From Tubiluchus corallicola (Eukaryota; Priapulida; Priapulimorpha; Priapulimorphida; Tubiluchidae), in contig JAQGDQ010000001.1 in NCBI GenBank assembly GCA_030141605.1, positions 62,001 through 126,000 of the forward strand: a DNA stretch of 64,000 bases, written 5' to 3'. Below, in pieces: positions 1 through 12,999 of the stretch. How positions within the stretch are numbered: position 1 is the first letter of the stretch; each line of letters begins with the position of its first letter. Below the pieces are notes generated by a model, which was given only the letters and a program-made list of their open reading frames with translations, made no database searches and was not told where the DNA came from. Position numbers and translations under genes: made by a program.

Positions 1-690
1 CTTCAAATGCACTAGACTGACTGGCAGCATGTTGTTTGTAATTTATACTTGTGGGAAACTGAGGTTAAACGAACTTAAATTACATTCACTGATTAAAAGA
101 TAACCAAAAAGATAACCAATGTAGAGGTCATGTAATTGCTACTTTACATTTGAAATAAATTACATTAGGAGTTAATAAAAATGTACGCAATGGTAGTACG
201 AAACACGCTTAATAAGAAAAAAATATCTGGGTCCCGTGAAAATCGTATTACCGGGATTCGACTGTATTTAGCTTAACACAATGCAATACAATATAATATT
301 ATTTGTGGCTTCCATCTGCAGCAAGTAAGATACGAAACCTGAATACGAATACTTTATTACTATACGTTTTTACATATTAGTACTTAGATTCATAACCAAC
401 ATCATTATCATCACTATTCTGCCATTAGGGACTAGTGATTCTGTTATTTTCTGGTGAAAAATTTAGATGTAGCATTTCGCTTTTTGACAGTACATAGTGC
501 TATTCCAATTAAGTTTATAAAATTAAAATACAGGAGTAACAGGACCCATACTTTCTGACATTCTTTCATTAAATAAAAGGTTTAGTAGTGATATAATATC
601 ATTCATGTCTGCTTACATTAGGTAGGTTAATAATCACAAATGCAGTGAATGCATTGATGAGGCCAAAGTAGCTGTCGAATTAATAACAAC
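1..690. other. AT-rich sequence beyond the last visible ASCC2 exon
   Basis: I see no further coding exon here. It is probably intron or 3' sequence of the minus-strand ASCC2 gene, whose C-terminal part is missing from the window. If the last visible exon were read through its splice site, the frame would stay open for 21 more codons and then stop. Confidence 0.4.
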
Positions 691-3212
691 CTTTTCATTT
701 GTCTGTCTAACTTCTGCAAGTCTTCTGGCAAGGAATCACACAGCAAGATGTTTAAAACTTTTTCAACTTCAAAATTATAATGCTCCAGACACTTCTGAAA
801 TTAAAAAACGAAGAATACCTACAATTTTAAGGTTAAAATTTACATTTCCAATAAACATGATATAATTTGTCTTTTGACCACATAATGCATACATTAAAAA
901 GAAACATTTAAACAACAGCCTATTGAAAACATTAGCTATTATGCATGTTTTATGAAATACATTAGCGACTTTTAATAATTCTACATACAATAGTAACTTA
1001 TATATGTTACATATATTGACATATTATATTGTCAATTTTGCCAATAATCTTTTACTTAGATCTAAACAACTTTTAACATATAGTAACCATCATGTACAGT
1101 ACTAACGTTTATATCAAAACCATTTTCGTGTAGGATAATATTTTAACACTTACCACAATAAATCCTTCTCCAAAATCAGGTAAAATGTCTTTTACCTGGG
1201 TAACTAAACTTTCAAGTTCCACTGCTGATGGTACCACAGAAGCTGTTGCTCCAAGCTCACTGTGCAATAAACTATCCTGTAAGCAAACTTTGTAATTTAG
1301 GTGATTGGCACATAAAGGTATTTCTGAACTAAAATAAAAAGGAAATAAAAAATAAAAGAACATTTTTAAAATAGAAAAATATTCTAAAATGCATTTCTGC
1401 TCTAAACAGTTTTTCCTAGTTATTTTATTTTATTGAACTTCCTGTTAACAAATTATGGTACAATTAGCATCCTGTTTAATTATCTAGCATTTGCCTGGAA
1501 CTCAATATCCACCATTGTCAATTAACAACTAGCATTCCACCTTCATTGTAATATAAGCAAGCTCACGAGAGATTGGAACAATGTTGAACAACAACACTCT
1601 TTCGTAAACAACACGATAACAAATGTCTAATCAGCAGATAAACCGAATGTTTTTTGTAAACAAAAATTTGTAGAGCAGCAGTTATTTTTATGCGAAATTA
1701 AAACTTCAAGTACCCAATAAATGGCTTCACAATTTAAGCAGAAAAAGGAGCGACAGTTTCATTGAACTACAAAATGCATAGATGTGAGTGCCTTACTGGG
1801 TCATTATCATAAAGGAACTGAGCCAGTAAGCTTAGCTTTAAGACAACTGGCAACAAAAATATTTACTGAAGTCTCTCTTGCCGTTGAACAATTTGAACAT
1901 ATGAACTCATTATAACTTGGATATATTTGCAAGCCTTTATCCACTTTTTGTATCTTTCTAACAGTTTGTTATGCCATGGAAATGGAATGATTGTTCCATT
2001 CCACAAACGATCCTTATATCGACTGTCGGAGTTGCATACACCCCACTATTACATACTAGTGTCCTAACTACAATTATATAAACTTAATAAGGGAAAGAGA
2101 GAACTTTATAGGTTCTGACAAACTAATTTACTAATGCGAAGACATTTCGTACATACATTATTTTTTAGATAGATTAAATTTTCAAAAATTCTCTCAAATA
2201 ACACAAAAATCATTATGTCCAGCTGACGAACCTCAGCCGTAATAGTGCAATTTGGGTCCATTTCCTTCTCAGTTTGGTAATCCTCTTCATCTTCAGTATC
2301 ATGAGATCCATGTAAAGCATCTAGAATGTATTCAACTTGCACAGAACCGAGGAAGCATCCTGCCTGTTTCAATAGTTCCAAGTCCTCATTAAAAGGGTAC
2401 AAACTTTCATAATCCATGATAAAATTATGCTCTGACAAGCATTCGGATATCACTTGCAAAAACTCCTCAGCTAAAGCTACACTAGCTTGTGACCTGTAAT
2501 TGTGTAAGAAATCAGTAATGTGCATTTAAATATGTTAGCTGAGTTTAGTTATTACAAGCATGTTATCTAACACATGAAAATACTTTTCATTTTTCAATAA
2601 TAGTGAACATCAACTCTAATTTTTAAACAGCAGTTAACATAGAAAAACAAATGTTACTAAACTAACCTGTTTTCTAATATGGGATTCAAGCAGCTTGTGG
2701 AAACAATGTTACGAAACAGTTTAACGAAGCTCAGGCGCGAAAATGACAAGTGCTTTTTCAACTCTGTGACCAAACTATAAACAGAGAAACCTAGAAGTAA
2801 TTGAGTATTAGAAGTGATGTAAAAACTAACCCGGAAAGCAAAGCATTGGGTTACTCGCTTATTGAGTCTTTTCTGTCTTGATCTGCATTGACTGCAAAGT
2901 GTTAAGTACTACTATGATAAAGTGTTCTTGTACCAAATTTCAGCTTCCTAGCTACTTTATAACCTGGGCCCGATTCACTAAAGTTCTTACAAACAATTTA
3001 CTCCATAAGTTTATGAGTGCCAACTTTTTGGCGCTAAGCATGAATTTACTAAATCAGTCTTCGTAAAAATCTTATAAAATTTGTTTGTTAGTTTATGCAA
3101 GGATAATAGAAATTTTATACATACAGAACATATTTTTTGCAATAGATTAGAATTAAATCTTTCAAAAGAATGTGATAAACGAACTACAGTCCATGCAGCA
3201 GACTACAAGGAT

Positions 3213-3252
<40 letters not shown>

Positions 3253-6200
3253 ATGCACACTCTCCAACTCTCTCTCTCTCTCTCTGCCTGTCTGTTTATC
3301 TATCAATCCGTCTGTCTGTCTATCTATCCATGCATTTATATCTACTACTACTACCTGCCTACCTAACCTAGCTATCTGCCAACTGACTGGCCAATGGACC
3401 GGTTGACTGACCTGACTGCCTATCTATCTATCTGCCTACCAACCAACCTATCTACTAACCAGCTTACCTACCTACCTACTTACCTATCCACATACCTACC
3501 TACCTGAATATTTATTAATCTACATTTTTGTCTTGTTTTTGATTCTATTTTTAGTTTCATTGGCAATTTGAAATGAGAGCAGTTTCATAACATTCAGGAA
3601 AACAGAGCAAAATAAACTTGTCCTAAACTTAGTAACATGAGCCTAGAAATGTTTGCTTGCGGGCAAGTAAGAGAATGATACGTCTAGTACTAAATAACCT
3701 ACTACCTAATGTTTATAATGTGTTCACAGTATCTGAGACAGTATTTATGTCTGCACCTCTAATACTAAACTCTATTAAATGGTCCCCCAAAGTTAGTATA
3801 GGCTGGCAAAAGAGTCAAGAGAGTGTTACTTGTACTGTAGTGCTATAATTACGTATCAAAAGTGGAGCCGATAAAACCTCTTGTGCCCATGAAGATTTTG
3901 GCCTTGGCTAATTTTTAGCAGCATAAGTTTTTGTATTAACAAAATAGATAAGAACTTCGTTCGAAGTTTCTCTGATTACAACTTGCGAAAGTTCGTATGC
4001 ACTTCTTAAATATTTTCGCACAAAAGCTCTTATGAACTTTCTTACAAACATTTTAGTGAATCCCAGCTCTGAGCTACAGTCCTTTGTTAAAATTAATTTA
4101 TCTAAAAGCCAAGCCTGCTCTATTGGCCACACATGTACACAGGTATGTAAGTACATACTGTGTAGTACCTTCTGCTCGATCGCATTTATAAAATGTACGA
4201 GCTACAGTAGCATACTATGTTTCGGATGCCACTCTCCAGTCAGTTCCTTTAAGCCACTTAACAGTATTTCAGCAACAGTGCTTTACTGTGACATCACAAT
4301 ATTAAAAAGCATGTACACCACACGGCACCATCCACACCTGTTCATGTCACTGCAACTGTAACACAAAAACATTTTGCGCAATGTTGAAACTGCGTGAGAT
4401 GACACATGCTAATAAATCCATCCACTTATGGTCAATAATGTGCAAACATATCAACATAACCTTTACTTTCTGATCTGGTGATTATGGCAATAATGCACGA
4501 ACATTCTACATAGTCCTTTTTGTCATAGATTCAAATTTTTTTGAAAATTAGTACGTGGATAAAATAAACTAAAATTATAATTTTTGTTGGTGATAAAAAT
4601 GCAGTAATGTTTTCTCGCTGATAAATGTATTTAACTCAGTTAAAATGAGAAGTTGAAAATGATGACAACTACATTTGTGGTGAAGGTTTAAGAGCATGTT
4701 CACATAAACCAGGCAAACTAACTCGTAAGGATATAGGTAATTTTTTTAACACTTTCAAATGTGCACTAAGTCTGGCAGCCTGCAAGGTATCAGGATCTAA
4801 TGGTAAAGCCAACTTCAGGCAGATGATTGCAACAGGATTAAACACTGCTCATTATAAAGATAATTTTCTAAAATTAGATAATGAACTAACGGAGGTGCTT
4901 GCATCAAAGTTTAGATGCACACATGTGCTTTCTCAACTAAGGAAATAGCCAGGAATAATATACTGTAGTGCAGCTATAAGGAGAGGGGAGCAGTGTGCCT
5001 CAGGCAGCAGTTTTGGTTCAGTGACTGAAAGAATTGTTATTAAGCCGAGACAGTAGAAGAGCATAAAAAGCCCAACAATATAATTTTTCAATGAAAATGC
5101 TGCTTATTTCCGAATATAAAGGTTGTATAAAAGACAATATGAAATATGAAGATGGCATTTGTGATTACCACATATATTTAAGCATTTAGTTCTACTGTAA
5201 ATGTGTTTATTTAATAAAAAGAGAAACAATAAACGGGCTGCACAACTTCTAGTTATGTCATTGACCAGACAAAGCGCTGCTTAACTTTCCGTCTAAGTAC
5301 AGCCTGACCACCCAGATATACAGGTATTTTCACGTTTATTTATATTACAAAGCACAAGCTCTATTGATAGTGACACTAAAAATTGCCACGTGATTAATAA
5401 ACTCAATGTTTAAACAAGTTAAAGCTTTAGAAAAGAAATCACAGTGCCTAAAAATAATTTGCAGCTTACCTAGGATCTTTACTTTCATAGTTCTTGCATT
5501 CACTCAATAATGCCGTTAGAGTATTTTCCACAAAATTTGCGATTTTTAAAGGAAGCAGGTTCCAGAATGATTCAGCAGCTGGGGGAAATATTTCTGTCAA
5601 CCAAAATAATGTTGCACTGCTGTCGACTACATACATAACCAAGTCAGCAAGTGAAAGTGAACAGCTTTGATCAAATTTATCTACCTGATGAACTGCAGTT
5701 TGGTTCAATGCAGACACTTTTTGATGTATATTATCCAACACCTGAAAAGACAAAAAGTGAGTAAATCTCATTTATCATTGCAATTAAAGTACTGCTGCTT
5801 AATTAACGATTAAATTATGCTTCAAGCTGTATGTATCACAAAATACATAATAAAAGGAAAAATTGGAAAACCAGTTTTTCTGACTAATGAATATGAAAAT
5901 TGATTCAGTGAAATTTGACAAAAATGTAAAATGGTCTCGTATCCATAAAACCAGCTTTTGTAAAATAATGCATAGACATTTCAGTATGAGGTGCCATTAT
6001 AGCTTTTTACTGTTTAGAAATTTAACAAAAGGCACATAATGAACAAATAAATATTATCTTTGTGAGTTTAAACACACCTGTATTAATGTTGGGACAGCCG
6101 TGCAAAGATCGTCTAAGTATTTTGGCTGTTGTGTGAATATGTTAGTGATCATTTTGCGCAGTAACTCTTGATTGCCTTTGCCATACAAAACACATATATC

Positions 6201-9142
6201 CATAAGCTTTGGAATGTCAAATATAAACTTTTCGTATATGATCTCACCATACACTGTAGGTGTTATATAGGTATCCTGGAAAAAATGTCATTTTAACCAC
6301 ACATATAACTAAGAATATATACAATACAAAGATGAACTGATTCATCCCATCTAGTGTAAAGATTAAAGATATCACTAAGATAAATTTTGTCACTTTTTGC
6401 CAATATTAGTTATACTAATGAGAACCATACATTTTCAAAAAGTCACGAAGAAATCTTAGTTGCATCCTATTTGTGCCAAATGTTTTACATCATTAACTAA
6501 AGTCCTAAAATACACTTAAATTAATGCGACTGAAATAATCAACTGATTATTAGTAAGATGTTTTCCCGCGAGTGTACAGCACACAGATGACGTAATTACT
6601 GCTAGGTAATAGCAAATCTGTATTTATGTATATTTAGGTAGTGAAAGTTTCATTCCAGGGCCGTAACTTTATAGTTCAAAGCCCATGGCGCTATGATTCA
6701 TTAGGACCCCTACTAGCATTAGGAGCCTGTACCACACGGTCCTCGATTTTTGAAAACAGAGTCATTATATATTACAGTAATATAATTATACACAGTTATT
6801 TTTTGTCGTTTCGATAGCAGGATATATCGATAGCGATATATTATAATTAGTATAATACTACACAGTTTATTTGTTGTCATAGTAGACTTGTGTTTAAATA
6901 AATTTAGGAAACAATCACTTATCTTAACTTTTTTATTTTAAATTTAGTGATCAGGATCATAAACAAAACGTTTTATCATTGTATTCCGAGCAGTTCAGTT
7001 TGTTCAAACTGTAATAATCTGGGCAATTTAGGTAGATCTAATTCTCGCTGCTAATATTGGAATTGCATCAGAATATTCTTAGACTGGGGTTTTTTAACAT
7101 GATGGTAGTACATTGTTCGGTAATGCATGAACAACTGTCAAGAACTACCTAAATTGTATGGGCATAATCTGAATTAAAGTTTTTTGCAACTGGTCAACTA
7201 ATTCAAATTGAGTTAATATTAGAAGGAAAATTTTTTGTGCTTAGCTTGCAGCTTTTGAAATAATATTTGTTAATATCCTTTCCTTGGCCATTTCATTTCT
7301 AATAGATGTCATATCTAAATTATCAAGATAATCTTGGTGTAAATAGTTTTAGTTAACCTACAAATCTTTGAAAATTACATTTTTCATCATTTTATTATCA
7401 TTCCGAGAATAAAAAAAAATAAATAAAGCAACATTTGTTGCAGTTTGCACAGAAGTAGCCCTAGGCTTTGAAAATGGCACTCACTTCTTGCGATTTCAGC
7501 ATTAAAGTGTATTATTATCATAGCGAGAAAAGTGTGCCGATAGCAACCACCACCGCAAAGAAAAATGCAGGAAACTGTGCAGTCACAGATGCTTGGAGGC
7601 CCTCCCGATCTGCCAAGGGGCCGGCATGGTAGCTGTGGTCCTGTTCACGTCCTTAAGATGTAAACTTTCATAGTTTTGCATGCCAAAAAATAATAGCACT
7701 TTTTATGGCTGCAAAGAAGTCTTAATCTACTATGCTATCAAAAAGAAATTACTAAAATTTACACTGTATTGAGCAAGGGAATGCAATTATCAAAATTGCA
7801 CAGTTTGAACACTGTTAGAGAATTAGATGCGCATCAGTAAAAAATAATGTTATTCAAAGGAAACGAATCCCTCTTTTAACAGAAAACAACTTATGGGAAA
7901 ACAAAGTTAATTTACTCACCGCAGATTCTTTGTGAGTTGCTAATCGTAAATATGTCATGAAAACTTTTTTATGAATACTTTCCTCCAGCAAACTGACATT
8001 TTGGTTTGTTAAGCTCTGGTAGTGAGAATCATAGTACCTACAATAAAATAAAAAATAACAGCATAAAAACCTGTAAGCTGAGGAAACTTGGCAGTCGTTA
8101 CGGTGTTTATGCACTGAACAAAGCAATGCCAGTAAATAGGTGGGTGACAACTGAGAATATGTCTACAAATTTGATCATGCTCCACGGATATTCAGCAAAT
8201 TTTATGTCTTGCAAAATTGTATATAATAAGGTTCACTAGTTGAGGCAACAGTTGTTATTTTACCGTTTTTATTTAAAATGAAAACAATGTTGCACTCCGA
8301 ACTAGAAAAAATGCACAAAAATATCTGTAATTTTGGGACAACTGTCCAATGAAAATGTCCAATCACTGTTATTAAAACTAAAGGCTACGCTTAATAAAAA
8401 ACAAAACATAAGCATAAATAACCAAACTTCAAAATTAATATGATAACGTTTGGCTTGCATTATTGGTTGGTTAGTGAGTTCTCCATGCACCAACAAAATA
8501 ATTTCTTACGGAAGTAATCAAATAATGTCTTTGTTATTAAAACGAAAATTGTTTTTGCTGATATGCATTGCATTGTTTTTGCTAATATGCCATTAAGTGG
8601 CAACAATGTACTATGAAAAAATACCTGCCTTCGTGCATTTTGGAGGTAAGAAGTTAAACATTTGTGCACAGATCCTTCAAATACAGCTTGACACCAAAAC
8701 TCCTGATGAGACAAGTGCAGCAACCAATTCAAATCTTGCTCAATGTATGTAGTTCTTTGAACCCACTCCTCAATATTAGTTTGAACATTATCTCGAGGTG
8801 GAGGAACATAACTTATGAACTGCCTAGCTGGGCCAATGACAGTTGGCTGCTGCAAAAATTAAACAGCTATATACGCATTTATATGAATGAGATTATCCAA
8901 TTCACATAAAATATATTTAATAGTATTAAACAAGTATTAAAATTTCTAAATTTAATGTTATGAAAGGCAGACAACTTCTAAATCAGTTCTGATAAGCAAT
9001 AAGTGCAGTTCCACCGAGTAAAGGAAGTAAAAAATTTGCTTATCTTTATAGATATACTCACCGAATCATTCACCTTATGGTTGGTACAATGAGCAGCACT
9101 GTTCATTAAAATCTGATCCAATGGCAGATGATTTCCTTCCAT
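691..9142 (-). CDS. ASCC2: Activating signal cointegrator 1 complex subunit 2 (ASCC2), 3' partial, 9 exons
   Basis: ASCC2 is the ubiquitin-binding subunit of the nuclear ASCC complex (with the ASCC3 helicase), which acts in alkylation repair and in splitting of collided ribosomes. Coding exons, read downward: 9142-9062, 8849-8625, 8015-7920, 6275-6078, 5741-5470, 2774-2667, 2493-2232, 1276-1154 and 794-691. All have GT/AG borders and compatible phases (489 residues so far). Diagnostic stretches are YVPPPRDN with QDLNWLLHLSHQEFWCQ (exon 2), FMTYLRLATHKES (exon 3), and FIFDIPKLMDICVLYGKGN with NIFTQQP (exon 4). A CUE domain lies at about residues 434-476, with LVTQVKDILPDFGEGFIV then KCLEHYNFEVEKVLNILL. 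The start at 9142 is the first ATG and gives MEGNHLPLDQIL, like the family N-terminus. Family members continue about 250-300 residues past the CUE domain, so the C-terminus is probably off the left edge. Human ASCC2 was compared from memory. Confidence 0.93.
2967..4065. mobile_element. Putative non-autonomous DNA transposon with terminal inverted repeats, in ASCC2 intron
   Basis: The left end reads CCGATTCACTAAAGTTCTTA. The reverse complement of the right end reads GGATTCACTAAAATGTTTGT followed by AAGAAAGTTC, so the ends are similar in inverted orientation. The interior holds a long (TC)n and tetranucleotide tract and no transposase. The element lies in the large ASCC2 intron between 2775 and 5469. 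No clear target-site duplication was found. Confidence 0.5.
3214..3510. repeat. (TC)n microsatellite grading into degenerate CTGT/CTAC tetranucleotide array
   Basis: About 30 TC dinucleotides, briefly interrupted, are followed by roughly 200 bases of imperfect CTGT, TATC and CTAC repeats. They produce spurious Leu/Ser-rich open frames on the plus strand. Confidence 0.95.
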
Positions 9143-9739
9143 GTTATCTGTATAAAAACATTAATGTAATATCGCTACTAGTAAATACTGAAAATCATAG
9201 ACATGTCTTCACTGCTTTATTTATAGCTTAGTTTATCTAACATATATCCATTGTGCAGGATTGTAATTCCCCATAGCCACTAAGTCACATAAGTTTTCAA
9301 AGTGGTAATTGAAAAGTAATTATTAAAATACCCTATTTGTTGTATTGTCAACAACTAACAGAACAGCTCAACGACTGAAAGACTTGCAAAGTAACAGCAT
9401 AGATACCTAAATCATCCCATTTGCATAATGTAGCAGATGAACAGAATATTAGCAAAAGCTGGGTTATCAGTGAATCTGTACTCTACGTCTATGTTTAACA
9501 AGCGTATTTTTACCTTTACCTGATTCAAAGAAAATATCACTGAACAGAAACGTCCTGTCACTAGCAGATTAGCAATTGAAGATTAAAGGTTTTGAATACA
9601 GCCCGAAGAATTCTATTTCTTTGGACATGTATAATGTATTCATATTTTCACCTTTTTACTGTAGTACCATTTCAAAACATGTGAAACACATGCGTAAGCT
9701 GTAAATTGTAATATCAAAGTTTTTTTTAAATCATCAGGA
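9143..9739. promoter_or_regulatory. ASCC2 5' flank / presumed promoter region
   Basis: AT-rich sequence immediately upstream of the ASCC2 start codon. No TATA box, initiator or other promoter motif could be identified with confidence, and no plus-strand exon is seen. The promoter role is inferred only from position. Confidence 0.3.
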
Positions 9740-12700
9740 TTTGAAATATGCAAATTGCTGTTTCAGTAAGGTAATGCTGGATTGGGCATAATTTAAAGAA
9801 ACTAAGGAAAATAGCAGGAAATGGCAAAATCTACATTGCTCCAGACAAGAGAGAGAGGAGGATAAAGTACAAGGAAAGAAAGGGAAAACAGATAAAGCAA
9901 GGGTAAAAGCAACTTGAAAATTAAAAAAAAGGTCAAACAATTTTGCAGGAAGCAGAGGATGAATCTGGGAGTGTTGTTGGAAATAAGCGGAAAAGTAAAG
10001 TGACGACAAGGAGCCGAACTTGGAACAAACCAGCTCCAAAAAAACGGCAGTAACCTAGCAAAAAAAATGTAGATAGTGTAAATAGCATTGTTGATTGTTT
10101 TGGATCTACTAACACTCTAAATACTAGTTGGAGTGGAACTATTCAACACTTATGCGTGTTAAAATGTTTTTCTACTAATGCTTGCAGCATCGTAAATAAG
10201 ATGGATGAGATGGAGTGTTATGTAAAATGGTATAATCTAGACGTAATTATGATCACAGAAACTTGGGAACACGATTCAACTGAAGACGTTACCTCAATGT
10301 TAAATGATTATTCATTGTTCAGGACAGATAAGAGTGAAAGGCGTAGCAGTGGATGTATGATGTATTTTAAGAAAAAAATGCTGGTTACACTTGATGAGAA
10401 ATTAACAGCAACTGCTAATACTGAATCTGTTTGGTGCAATGTAAGAGCGAACTGCAGTAATATTTTGTTAGGTACTTGCTATTTTTGTCCACCCACGGCC
10501 ATGTCATGAACATGAAGCCGCTTTACATTCACTAATAAGAGAAGTGGTGAGAAATTTATTTGTGGTGATTTTAATCATAGAACAATTGACTGGAATACAC
10601 TGTATGCTGACGGTGAAGGTGAAGCTTTTGTTGATTTAGTGCAAGACTGTTTCTTAATCCAATTTGTTGACAGGCCTACTTGAGGGGAGAATGTATTAGA
10701 TCCAGTATTATCATCTAATGAAGCACTAGTGGGGAACAAAAGTAAAGGAACCGCTTGGTGCAAGTGACCACAAGATATACTGACATTTGATGTGTTAGTA
10801 CAAGTCTAGTTAAAAATTTGGAAAACTTAGTATCTAGAACTTTCATTATACTAGAATGCAGAAATTTTTAGCTGACTGTGAATGGAATCTGACACTGGTA
10901 GATATGGATGTGGAAGATCAATGGAAGGGTGTGAAATCTGAAATTAATTCAGCCATTAGTAAGTTTACACCTAGTAAAAGCACAGAGAAGAGGAAGTCTA
11001 CTACAGTAGGTGCCGCTTAATAGACTCACTTTAGGACGGAAGTGTTTTGACCAATTTAACCGACTGAACCTATTAACTGATCAGTGTAATATTACTGGTA
11101 TAGAAGTATGAGTCACCAGCTTACTATGCACTGCAAAGGTTTTTAATGAATTTTAGAAACAACGTAATGCCTAAATTGCTTTGTGCAGTTAAAAATGAAT
11201 AAAATATATTTTAAAATATTAATTTATATAAGTGAATTAGCAATAAATTAAAAAGTTTTCTAAATCACACAAGTCTGCTTATTTGCAAAAATTATGAAAA
11301 GTCGGCTGCTTCATTTCATCACGAAGAAGTTGGCTCACAAAATTCTCATAATGATAAAAACGTTGAAAATCTGTTGCATGATGCACAAATTCTTGTAAAA
11401 TACTTAGTGCCTGGCGTGCTTAAACTGTTGGTGGTGCCCGTGTTTCCGTGTAAGTGTAGCATCTGTTGTTTCACCCAAGCTCCCGCTTGCTATTATGACG
11501 CACTCACTGTACTGTACCTGCGTCCTTGGCATAACAGCAACATTTAGCTGATTAAACTTTCTAGCAAAGAAAGCCAGAGTTTCAAAAGCAAATGGCTAAG
11601 CAAGTGATTAAATGTTTAGCTTCCAGGAATTCTTGGGTAACGAGGTTAATTGCAGTGGACGGGCGGGTCAAAGCAAACCATTAGGCGAGCACATTAGCGT
11701 ATGATAAACATTCCTGCTTACAAACAAAAGCATGATTGTTTCTACGTATATTATAGGACAAAAGCCAACTAAGATGATATAAAAGTCATAAAAGCTAATT
11801 AGTCACACGAAAGTGTCTTATTGAAGCATGTGAAAAAAAAATATTGAATCAATTATGCAGAGTTATTTGAGTCAATTACCCACAGTTTTTATGTACAGTA
11901 ATATACCAGGCATTTTTTGAGTCAATTAAGCGATTGAGTCTATTAACCGTGAGTCTATTAAACGGCGTCTACTGTATTTGGTACAACTGGCATGTAGACA
12001 AAGCAAGAAAGTCTAAAGTCAATCATAGCAAAGGAAAAGTTGAGTAAACTGCAAAAGGCTTTTAAGAAATACAGAAGGCATACAAATGAAAGAAGATAAC
12101 CTGAGAAGGTTCATTTTCATTTTAACAATATGCATTATGATTACTTTATGGGAAGACATGAGATTGGAGAGTACTACCGAGGTCAAATATTTGGAAATGT
12201 TAATAAAGTCGAGCAGTCAATGTGCGGAAGCAGCTATGAAGGCTAACAGAATGTTGGGCATGATAAAAAGGTCTTTTATTAACAGAGGCAAAGATGTAAT
12301 TGTAAAACTGTACAATTTTGTTAAACCAAACTTGGATTGCTGCATGCAGGCATGGAGACCCTATGGTGGAAGATATTAGGTTGCTGGAAGGTGTACAAAA
12401 GAGAGCTATAAACTTGATTGAGTGTTCTAGCTTTTGCAGAGTTAACATATGAACAGAAACTGAAAAGATGCAGATTAATGACCCTCAGCTGAGAGGGAAG
12501 CTGACTGAAGTTTTTGGAATTGTGAATGAACTTGAGGGTCTGGAATGTAATGACTTTGTTGTTGTCAGTGATGACAGTAGAACAAGAGGTCACTCCAAAA
12601 AATTAGCAAAGAGAACGTCTACTGCTGATGTTAGATTTTTGTGTGATCTACTTATCTATAATTGTATTCTGCTCTTTACTATTTTATTGGATAAGTTTTT

Positions 12701-12790
12701 TGTTGAACTCAGTGACGAGCCTTTCCCAGAATTTAAGGTTCCTAAGGTGGGTAACTAGTTCTGGCCTCTTACCATTGACTGCCATTTTGA
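9740..12790 (+). mobile_element. Decayed CR1-like LINE (fragment A): endonuclease and reverse-transcriptase remnants
   Basis: After a Lys-rich stretch (9780-10060), the frame at 10156-10508 reads like an APE-type endonuclease: NACSIVNKMDEM, LDVIMITETW, then FICGDFNHRTIDW (10558-10600). At 12130-12610 the end of a CR1-type RT ORF is recognisable: SSQCAEAAMKANRMLGMIKR, KLYNFVKPNLDCCMQAWRP, and then DDSRTRGHSKKL. Stops and frameshifts are common, and the catalytic RT core between about 12070 and 12110 is deleted. A DNA transposon (11004-11974) sits between the EN and RT parts. The element is inactive. Confidence 0.85.
11004..11974. mobile_element. Non-autonomous Tc1/mariner- or pogo-type DNA transposon with ~26-bp TIRs, inserted in LINE A
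   Basis: The left end is CAGTAGGTGCCGCTTAATAG followed by ACTCAC. The right end, reverse-complemented, is CAGTAGACGCCGTTTAATAG followed by ACTCAC. TA dinucleotides flank both sides (11002-11003 and 11975-11976), the expected target duplication for the superfamily. The 971-bp interior is AT-rich and shows no transposase frame. The LINE reading frame resumes on the right side, which supports insertion into an existing LINE. Confidence 0.88.
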
Positions 12791-12999
12791 CTTTTGTTTT
12801 GCAGACTTAAATTACTTGTAGAATATCGACCAGGTAATTACTTTGTAGTGTTAGAAACATTGTTGTACTGGGAGTTAATGTTGATACGAGTAGTAACAAG
12901 CATAATTCCAGTACTGAGAGCAGTAAGCCTTCTCACAGTCGTAGCAATAGAAGTAGTAGTTCTCTGGCAATGTAACAACCTGTCTAGCTAATCCAAAAA

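Noticed and set aside
3081-3406. Three overlapping plus-strand frames rich in Ser/Leu
   Set aside because: They are translations of a (TC)n and tetranucleotide microsatellite.
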